NCBI GenBank assembly: GCA_021464415.1
Contig: CM038470.1
Coordinates: forward strand, 10,552,394 to 10,616,393
DNA length: 64,000 nt
Source: Lonicera japonica
Lineage: Eukaryota; Streptophyta; Magnoliopsida; Dipsacales; Caprifoliaceae
Reading direction: 5' to 3'
The translations under genes and the position numbers were made by a program. The notes under the pieces were generated by a model. The model was not told the DNA's origin, ran no database searches, and was given only the letters and a program-made list of their open reading frames with translations. The stretch's first letter is position 1; every line of letters starts with the position of its first letter. Below are positions 55,461-64,000 of the stretch, piece after piece.

Positions 55461-57554
55461 TCAAGAACTTAGCATACGAAGGGATTTGTTTGATGGCAGT
55501 AAGGAATGGAATGTTGATATGAACATTTTGAACACTTCCTTAATCTCATCAAAGTGCTTCGCTTTGGTGGTCAATGCTAACCTATCAGGAAAGGGTGCCC
55601 GAGGCACATAAATTGTTTCCTTAGGTTGAGTCCCTTCTTTTTTCTTGAGTGAAACTTTGGAATCCTCCTTCGACAAATTTGTATCTTGAACCACACCTTC
55701 TGGTTCACTAGGAGGGAATTTGGGAATGACAGATGTATCATTCTCAATGGAATCATTAGGCATTTCAACATGATTATCAATTTGCCGTCCTGATCTTAAG
55801 GTGGTGACAGACTTCAACTCACCTTGAAATTGGTCTTGACCAGAAAAGGAACCAACCTCATACACAGGCTCTTTGCTATTACCTTTTGGATTAGCAATTG
55901 GTTGACTAGGGAATTTACCCTTGTCTCTCTCAGCAGTCAATTGACTCAACTGTTGTTGCATTTGTTGGATTGCTTGAGAGGTGCTTTGTGTATGGGCATT
56001 AAGAGTTTGTTGTTGTTGCGTGAGAATTTGCAACATAAGGTCTTCGAGAGCTGATTTCGATTGCTGTTGAGGGCAGCATATGGAAGTTGAGGAACCAACT
56101 CTCTACTAGCACTTAACTGAGGCGCAGAACCATAAGAATGACTAGACGAATGGACAATCTGTTGATTTCCCGAATGGTTTCCATTTTGATGCGAAAATGA
56201 TGGCGATCATTTGGAAACTGGTTTGGGTTCTGCCTAGCTTGGGCTTGGAAACCTGGGGGACCCCTAACTTGAGGTTGTGAGTGTTGCGGATTCGAAGATT
56301 GATCTTGCTTCCAAGAAAAGTTAGGATGGTTCCTCCACTCAGAATTGTATGTCTGGCTGAAACTAGCCGGATTGGGCTTCCTAAAGTTATTAAACTCAAA
56401 GGCTTGTTCCATAATTGGCTCAGGTTCAGGAAAGAAGGTTGGGCATGAGTGAGCGGTATGGTGTACACTAGAACAGACAGTGCATGGAAATGTGTTGGGC
56501 TCACTATGGACACTCATGATTGGAGTAAGCTCAACAGTTTGCTTTTGCATTGAACAAGCTAAAGCCTCCACTGTTTGGTCAAAGCTGTTAAACCTTGCAT
56601 CAAGTTCTTTAACTCTGGGTCACTCTTGATTTCATACCTACCACCAGTTCTAAGACTTGGGTCAGACCTAGAAAATTCATTAGAAGCATCCCACTGCTGT
56701 GAATCTTCTCCTAATTCAGTTAAAAATGTGTAGGCTTCAGTGGGAGTGAGGTGCATGAACTTTCCCTTGTGCATGGACTCTATCATGTTACGAGAAGTGG
56801 GACTGAGACCATTATAAAAACATTGGACTAGACGACTTTTATCAATGCCGTGATGAGGGCATTTGATAATGAAATCCTGAAATCTATCCCATGCTTCATA
56901 AAATTGTTCATTGTCTTTCTGACGAAAATCTTGGATGGATTGACGCATTTCATTTGTTCGATTCATTGGGTAGAATTTAGACATGAACTTTTTGGCCAAT
57001 TGATCCCATGAGCGAATTGAATCTTGTGGCAAAGAATTAAGCCACAAAGAAGCTTTGTCATGAAGAGAGAAAGGGAACAACCTTAACCGGACATTCTCAT
57101 CGTTTAGATTTTGGTTCTTAAAGGTTGCACAGACATTGAGAAATTTTCCCAAGTGAGGGTATGGACTCTCTCGGTCTAAGCCATGAAAACTGGGTAACAT
57201 TGAAATCGTCGCCGGACGAATTTCAAAATGAGTAGCTGTAGTAGCTGGGAGGACAATACAAGATGGAGGATTTGCAGTGATAGGAGCAAAGTAGTCTTTC
57301 AATGGACGTTCTTCCGCCATTTCCGGATGGGGACTTTGAACGATAGGAGATGTGGGTGAACTTGGACTCGAGACTATGGAAAATGGGGTGAGGTCAACTA
57401 TAAGATCACAGAGATCCGTATCTCGCGAATCAAGAGTTGAATTGCTACGTGATCGGTTCAGTAGCCTTTTGGACTTTCGCATCCAATGATATAAATATTG
57501 TGAAATTTTGATTTTCCAAAAAGAATAGATTGGTGGTTCAAGAAAATAGGACAC
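55461..57554 (-). pseudogene. Athila gag, three frames
   Basis: 57554-56559 encodes the capsid-like retrotransposon gag region (SWDQLAKKFMSKFYP, QFYEAWDRFQDFIIKCPHHG, MIESMHKGKFMHLTPTEAY). After a frameshift near 56575, 56571-56113 carries the CCHC knuckle CTVCSSVHHTAHSC. After another near 56060, 56036-55461 gives a Gln-rich linker that ends prematurely near the INIPF-type motif before the protease. Gag would form the virus-like particle in which the RNA is copied. Three single-frame breaks prevent a full product. Confidence 0.9.
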
Positions 57555-58557
57555 AAAATGACTACAATCCTAATTGGTTGACGTACACTAATAAAGGAAA
57601 GAATTCCTAGATAGCATATAACCAATTCTTATCTTCAATTTAGTGAAAGGGTAGTCAATTTTAATTATTCGCGGTGTGGGAAAGCGCGAGCTCTTTGACA
57701 CCACCTGATTGAAAATTTTGTGCTCCTACTCTTGTCCAGATTTGATCGAAACGAACAATAAAAATTGTCCGAGAAGCTTACCAATTAAATTCTCCCAAAT
57801 CAGGGCCGAAGGACTAATACGTTGGAGGGTCACAAAGGCACCACTTAAATACCAACTAGTCAATCTACCATAGGCTTGGAAGAGCTCACTGGAGTGGCTA
57901 CCGATCGCTTCTTTTCTTTAGAGGTCCTATGAACACCGAATCCTATTTGGCTTGCTAGTGAGTTGATTTTAATTAATGATGGCTTAGGATCACAAGCAAA
58001 TGGATAAGCGATTGAGTGGGTGATGAAATCCCAACTCGTTTCAATAGCCGGGCTAGGCTTTAGGTCCAATTATTCATCATTCACCATTCAAAATAAATGT
58101 GCTAAAAAATAAACACATAGCAATTAGAGCACATAGGAATTGACTCGCTGACAGGAGATTCGCGAGTGATAAAAAATGTACCTCCCGCAAGCGGGGTGAT
58201 GATTCGGTTGAGTCGATCGGGGGGAAATTTCTCCTAAATTTCAGTCGTCCCCGAGAGTCCTACTGACCCAAAATAGAGAGTCTTCAAGTGTTCTATTCTT
58301 TTTTTTTTCTTTCCAAATATGCAATCTCTATTTTGTCCAGTTTCCCTTTTGCAAATAAATTCTTTTTTTTTTGTTTTTTTTTTTTGTTTTTTTTAACACT
58401 TAATCTGGGCACTCCCAGAACACCATATAAATAAATATTACAGTTTTTAAACAGTCCAAAATGTCCAAAAAAAATAAATTTTACAACCAAATCGAATAAT
58501 TACAACTAAATCTAACAAATCTCAAAAAGTCTTCACGTCATTTTCATTGGCGTCAGC
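57555..58557. other. Athila 5' untranslated leader
   Basis: Non-coding DNA between the primer-binding site and gag on the minus strand, with T-runs near 58303-58313 and 58362-58394. The small frame at 57860-58069 has no domain. Confidence 0.6.
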
Positions 58558-58575
58558 TCCCCGGCAACGGCGCCA
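58558..58575 (-). promoter_or_regulatory. Primer-binding site
   Basis: TGGCGCCGTTGCCGGGGA on the minus strand, two bases from the 5' LTR. It is the usual Athila site, which I recall as complementary to the 3' end of tRNA-Asp. Confidence 0.85.
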
Positions 58576-58577
58576 TT

Positions 58578-60147
58578 TGATATGGAGCTATCTTCGTCGC
58601 TAAAAATAGCTTGATCAAAAACCCTTATGTACCTACAAAATATATTAGTAACGTAGATAGTAGTAGTAAGGGGTCAAATCCACGGGAGTTGTTTATGAAT
58701 CAATGAAAACAAAATTGAGAAAATAATAGATTTAGAATAAAACCATTTTTTTATCTTTTAGAAATACTTACTTTTTTAAGAACAATTTTAATACTAATAA
58801 AATATAAAAAAGTGAAGAAAGTTGTTTTGTAGAAATAAAGTGTAGGAATTTCAAGAGTTAAGAATCCACCACCAAATTATCAATAGATCTAGAATAATAT
58901 ATTATTGCACATATATTCCCAAAATAAATTCTATACTAGTTTGATTAAATGGAATCACCTATGGTATGTAGAGTGAACCCAAAAGCTAACCAAATAGTAT
59001 TTGACAATTTATTTGTTTATAAGAGATTTTTCCTTTCAAGATCTATATTTTCTTCTTTTAGAAATAATAATAATACAAGGTTGTCACTCACTTACATTAA
59101 CATTAAAGAACTAGAAGATAAATTTGGAAAATAAAATGAACTTAAGAAAATCCTATGGTATGTAGCTCATCTCTTAAGTCAAGTATAAAAATCAAAATGG
59201 GATCACCTATGGTATGTAGAGTGATCCAAAGATCTTATTTAAGAAAAATCACAAATGAGTATATTTATGCAATATTATAAAATTCTAAATCACAAATAAA
59301 AATGAGGCTTCATCTCTCCCCTTGAAAGGGAGATTAGCCTTCCATAAAGATAGAAGAACAAAACAAATAATAAAATAGCTCCTTAAATATCTCCAAATAT
59401 GTGAGTAAAAGAATTTCTCTCAACACTCTACAATATTATCTTCTTCAATAAAATGAAACAATAATACAAGAAGAAGAAAAATATGTAGCACTCAAATATT
59501 TTCTCTCTCTAGAACAAGCTCTCTTGCTCCAAGCTCTCCTCCTTTCTTTCAAACTCACGTAGGTGGTCCCCTTCTCTTGGCCAAATATGAATCAATATAT
59601 GTGTGAAAATGGGAGAGAACATAATCATGAAAAGTAGACAATGGGGTGAGGGGTGTAAGAGAATAATAGGCTTTGTCTAGAGAGAGGGGTGTGTAAGAGA
59701 ATAATGTGGACATTGTCTAGGTAGTGGAGTGTTGGGTTATGGTTTGAGAGATTAAAAAAATATGAGAGTGGGCACACACACTTTTGGGATATTTTTCTCT
59801 CTTTTTTTCTTTTGCTGCCGGAATATTGCAATGAAATTTCGGATATGAAGATGGCCGAATTTGGAAAAGTGTTGAACTGGAAAGTTGTAGCTCTCGAAAT
59901 TCTCTTGATTTTAGGCTCAAGAAACGCATGATTCGGAGTTCCGAGCAAAAAGTTATGCTTAAAAACTATCCGAGCAACTTTAGGTGTCCTGTCTCACATA
60001 TTCAACAAAGTTAAGCATTTAATTACATAAATTGAGACAAGAACCTGCAAAACAACTAAATGTCAACATTAGATAATATAATGCAATTTTTGACACTTAA
60101 ATTTCGGCATTTGGGGAATTAAAAATAACAGTTTTGGGTGCTTATCA
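58578..60147 (-). repeat. Athila 5' LTR
   Basis: 1570 bp. On the minus strand it starts TGATAAGCACCC and ends GATAGCTCCATATCA. It lies next to the primer-binding site and matches 46958-48531 almost base for base. The open frames at 58949-59134 and 59625-59948 have counterparts in the other LTR simply because the LTRs are duplicates. Confidence 0.95.
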
Positions 60148-60152
60148 CCCAT

Positions 60153-61870
60153 GCTTTTGCTAAACACTCTGGCAGAGTGGTTAGGCGATGAAATGAGAGA
60201 GACAACTTTGGAGCTTGTCGAAAGCGATACGTCGTCCGCAATTGACTCTTGAGCGAGTACCTAGCCCTCGAGGGGGTCCATTCTTCTTACAAAGTCATAA
60301 TAGGTCTCCTCCGAACTCCTTGCATAGAAATGGGTACGGTGGCTGATATGGACGGCCACGTGTTAACTCGAGATTGGCGGGGTAAATTGAATTACTAATT
60401 TGCACCATCAAAAATTATCGTATGCAATGAGTAATCAAGGAAGCGGTACAAATGAAATAGACTAGGTAAAATACACTCGATCAAAGCTATTATTTTTGGT
60501 AATTGTTTTTTCTTTGTAATTAATTTATAATATTACTTTTTATTTTTGAATGCATATTAGAGAAGCTTAGGAAATTTACCAATTAAAAATGAAAAAATCT
60601 TTTGTTTTTGATAAATGTTATCAAATTTTAAAAGAACATGGAAAGTATGACTTGAACACAACATCTTTAAATACATAAATGTCTCATTTCGACCCAACGA
60701 ATAGCAGTGGTGGATTTTTTTCGGTTAATTTAGGTAATGATTCTTCCCCCATTGATATGAAAGGTCTAGATGAAAATAGGCTTACGGGAAGAAATTAAGC
60801 AAAATTACAAAAAAAAGGAAGGAAAAAAATAAAAGTTTAATTATTGAGAGATGGAGATCAATGAGAAATAAATAAAATTTTGTAGAATAATTTATATCTT
60901 GAGAGAGAAAATTTGTAGATGATACTGAAATTTATAATACAGACTGATAGAAATGAGAGAATATGCGAGTGTTGAAGATGAAGCTCTCTGTTTATGATGA
61001 AGAACTACTTGCTATGTTTGTATATATATACAAGATATAATTAAAGGTGAGAAAAACAAAATGCAAGGGAATTCACTTGAATGTTTAGCTTTATTTTTTT
61101 GGTGAAAGAGAAAGCATCTTCATAAATGTCAAGACAAAATAACATGTATGCATGATCATTTCGGAAATGGAAAAAGAAAGAAAAAAAAAAACTTTTGCAT
61201 GCCACGACCCATAATGTGTTGTGGGAATAAATACCCTTACATGACACATCATGTGTCGTGGGAGAGCAAAAAAAAATTCCCATGACACTTCAAATGTCAT
61301 GCGAGGTTAATTTAACTTTTTCCCAGTGCAGTTCTTGTTTAATTGATAGGTTAAATACACATTTTTATACTACACTTTTACACTTTGCACTGAAGAAGGT
61401 CTAAAGGGCTCCAATTTTTAAATCTTTAAAAATTTATATTATAAAACATCATCTTTAATCAAAAAATATAAAAATTCAATGGCAAAAAAATATACATGTT
61501 ATATATGCATTGGTTGCACGCTATTGGATGAGTTTTATACACACATCAAGATGTCAAGTTAAATATAAAACATTTACACCAATAATATATACACTAATAA
61601 TTTTTATTTTATTTTTTGTAATTCAAATGCCATAACTTTAAATAAAAAATTCAAATTTTTATAATTTTTTTATATATTTTAGGTCTACTAATCAATATCA
61701 ATTAAACAATATCAATTGTGACTATATAATTATCTAAAAAGATTAAGAAAAATTATTGAGTAATATTTAAAGACGTACTTTATTTGTTTGTTCATTACTT
61801 GTCATCTCATTATGTGTTTTCACGGGAACATTTAATTTTTAAATCATAGTGATCGACAATATTGAATTAT
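60153..61870. other. Intergenic DNA right of Athila
   Basis: 60153-60420 is richer in GC and continues the element-like tract broken at 46957; it is unclassified. The rest is AT-rich. At 61195-61315 there are inverted CCACGAC/GTCGTGG and ATGACACAT/ATGTGTCGTG motifs like those at 45840. No gene is seen. Confidence 0.45.
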
Positions 61871-61952
61871 TTTCACATCTGGCATTGAGTTTAATTTGTT
61901 AAAAAAATTTCACATCTGGCATTGTGTTTAATTTGTTAAAAAATTATTTTGT
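61871..61952. repeat. Two-copy tandem repeat, about 40 bp
   Basis: TTTCACATCTGGCATTGAGT and TTTCACATCTGGCATTGTGT, each followed by TTAATTTGTTAAAAAA. Confidence 0.85.
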
Positions 61953-64000
61953 TAAGACTAAAATAAGATCAAAATATATTATTAAAAGTGTTTCAGTTAT
62001 TCAATATAGATTTATTGAAGTTTGTCAATTTAGATTGGTCACACGTTATTCTTTTTATTCTATTATCAGATTTTATTTATTTCACCGTAGCAGATAATAC
62101 GGGTATACCCTAATATATAAGAAATAAAGAATTAAGTGGGAAAATATTTTTTGAACGGTTGATGGTGATATTTAAGTGGTAATGAGACTTCCTTACTTCA
62201 CTAACACAGGGTTCAAAACCGGAAAAATAGAATGGGTAGACAACATATCTTCCTCCAACTGTTACTCCAAATGAATCAAAAGAAATATAGGAACATTGAA
62301 CACGCATTCCAATTGCTATCAAACTTCCTCACAACTTTAAATTACCAACTTTATTTTTCCAGACGTATTTCCAAAAAATGTATATAAAACAAAATTTGAA
62401 CTCGTAGCTAAGTTAAATTGCCAATTCTATTTTTAGTCATATATATATATGTATATAATGTAAATCCAAGAAAATTTGGTAGCAAAAGTTGAGTTGCCAA
62501 TTTTTCTGTACAATTGTTCTTCTAGAAAACGTGCATATAAAAAAATTCGAACTTTGTTAGCTAAGTTGAATAGCTAATTTACTTTTTACAATAGCAAACT
62601 TTAAACCAGTAGTAACTATTTTTCTTCTCGCAAAATCTGTGTATATAGCTAAGTTTAACATTGGGTTATTTGATTTTTGACCCCCATTATTTGACATAAC
62701 GAGCTTTCGTATCCAAAGTCTTTACTATTGTACCTTTGGCCCCCATTTTTTGACGGTTTCCGCTCAAATGCCGGCCAAACCATTAGTTAACCATACTTTT
62801 TGTTCAAATGTCCTAAAATACCCACCATTTTTAATAATTTATGAGTTTATCAAAACTAAAGCTTTCATTTTCATAACCTTTTATGCAAACAGATGAAGTG
62901 AATCAAGACATTCAAACCGATAAACTCTTTCGCAATAACCCAACGATAACTTAGGACTTGAGTATTTTTGCAAAATAGTACATCATTGAGATATTTCAAC
63001 TTAAAATTCTTTATATGAACTTTCTCGATTTCATATGATAAACCTATATCATTATTAACAAGTAGAATACTATCAAGATAGTCCCCAGGAATGTCAATTT
63101 ACTCACAATGATCTTATGGTATATACTAGCATCCATCATCTCATCCTCGAAACCGTATGAGGTAATAAATTGATGGAATCTTTAGTACCAATCATAAGCA
63201 ACTTGCTTTGACATATAGATGGATTTCTTAGGGTAATTACTGTATATGTCGTTTTTTCAATGTTTTCACTGAGAAATAACATCTTAATATACGCCTATGT
63301 ATATGAGTTTCCTGGACGATATTTTATCTTGAGGTTATTGAGTTTGACTTTTCTGAAATTATTAATCTTTATTGGGAAACTTCTTTATTGTTGTCTTAAT
63401 AGTCTAGATTTCTTTGATTTTTTTTAATTATCTCTTAACCAGTCAATCAGAATTAAAATTCTAATTACTATCAATAATATCTAACAAGAAAATTAATACC
63501 GTACAAAGACAACATTATAAACCTTATCTTCCCCCCCCCCCAAACTCAATATCCTCGAGAATTTTCAAAATCTATAACGATGTTGGCAGAAATAAAAGTA
63601 GAATTAAAAACTGAATATCAATTCAACATGCTCACAATTATTATGCAGTTGTTACACACATAACATTCAATCCAATAATCAAGAATGGGGTCCTTCTCAA
63701 GATGCCTAACACAACATTGATATTAATGGCTTTGGTCAAAAATATCAATTTATAAGTGGCCATCTTTATGTAGCAATCAAATATATAAGTTAAATCCTAT
63801 CAAATAGTAACTTTCCTTTGGGCCAGTTATTGTTCACATGGAAAACCTAATAGACATCTCATATTTATTACTACAAGTATGCTCATTATCCAGCCAAATA
63901 ATTCCTTTCATTTGGGCCGGTCAGTATCAGCATGAATAATAAGTATACACATCCAATTATGTCAAAATAAATAAATCTGGCAATAGAGGTTACTTTGGCA
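61953..64000. other. AT-rich intergenic DNA, no gene
   Basis: 62340-62600 has two imperfect ~120-bp copies sharing GTAGCTAAGTTAAATTGCCA-like text. 62650-62830 (TTTGACCCCCATTATTTGAC, then GGCCCCCATTTTTTGACGG) resembles a DNA-transposon terminus, but no partner is visible here. A C12 run sits at about 63530-63541. The last 400 bp look like degenerate repeat DNA of unknown class. Confidence 0.4.

Larger units (their letters stand above)
46958..60147 (-). mobile_element. Athila-lineage Ty3/gypsy LTR retrotransposon
   Basis: A 13.2-kb element with LTRs at 46958-48531 and 58578-60147. It has TG...CA termini, a perfect 5-bp target duplication CCCAT (46953-46957 and 60148-60152), a primer-binding site and a polypurine tract. 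Gag, protease, reverse transcriptase, RNase H and integrase lie in Athila order on the minus strand. The LTRs differ by roughly a dozen substitutions and short indels over about 1.57 kb, so insertion was recent. Several frameshifts and an inserted solo LTR (52531-53807) disable gag-pol. The 1.9 kb between integrase and the 3' LTR has no env-like frame but keeps the GGGTTGCCTCCCA-type motif often seen in this lineage. Confidence 0.95.

Noticed and set aside
59625..59948. Open frames in the Athila LTRs (also 47936-48331).
   Set aside because: They are preserved only because the LTRs are near-identical duplicates. Composition and position give no sign of coding.
60172..60192. TGGCAGAGTGGTTAGGCG looks like a tRNA or SINE A box.
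   Set aside because: No matching B box (GGTTCGAATCC) at the right distance and no cloverleaf could be drawn.
62650..62830. Transposon-like terminus with GACCCCCATTATTTGAC.
   Set aside because: No inverted partner and no target duplication in the window, so it is not called as an element.
1..64000. CRISPR arrays, bacterial operons, rRNA or a new multi-gene defence system.
   Set aside because: Plant nuclear sequence. The repeats are transposons, minisatellites or hairpins, and no unexplained gene cluster was found.

Overview
The window is nuclear DNA from a flowering plant, most likely a eudicot. This rests on the AT-rich intergenic DNA, GT-AG introns, plant-specific protein families (CrRLK1L malectin receptor kinase, MAKR, ITN1/PGG ankyrin protein) and plant transposon lineages (Athila Ty3/gypsy, L1-type LINE with RNase H, MuDR MULE, hAT). 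The species cannot be named from the sequence. Host genes fill only a minority of the 64 kb; most of it is layered transposable elements.

Layout: 1-1989 (minus) holds the N-terminal 663 codons of an intact, intronless CrRLK1L receptor kinase that runs off the left edge. 2957-3505 is a minisatellite built on a 20-bp perfect palindrome. 5594-21394 is a roughly 4.8-kb direct tandem duplication. Each copy carries an old LTR-flanked non-coding element and the left end of a MULE, and the second copy is expanded by a 6.2-kb LINE (11017-17244). 20903-26870 is a degenerate MuDR-like MULE with ~0.2-kb terminal inverted repeats and a 9-bp target duplication; a 1.05-kb hAT-like element (25513-26559) is nested in it. 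26985-29885 is an old inverted pair of LTR-like repeats.

32379-36069 (plus) is a decayed copy of an ITN1-like ankyrin/PGG gene. 37990-39075 is an array of alternating imperfect hairpins. 39280-40185 (plus) encodes a MAKR3/4-like membrane-associated kinase regulator. 41629-45414 (minus) is an intact four-exon ITN1-like gene of 590 aa, convergent with its pseudogene. 46958-60147 is a complete-length Athila retrotransposon on the minus strand, with near-identical LTRs and a perfect CCCAT target duplication. Its gag-pol has several frameshifts, and a TG...CA solo LTR (52531-53807) splits its reverse transcriptase. The rest, to 64000, is AT-rich with small repeats.

The three host genes are all plasma-membrane or membrane-associated signalling families, but nothing in the sequence shows that they act together. 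I found no convincing new multi-gene system. The most unusual signals are nine helically spaced TGTCG(C)GCGACA-type palindromes upstream of the TATA box of the solo LTR, the palindrome minisatellite, the hairpin array, and a tandem-duplication junction with an apparently templated insertion.
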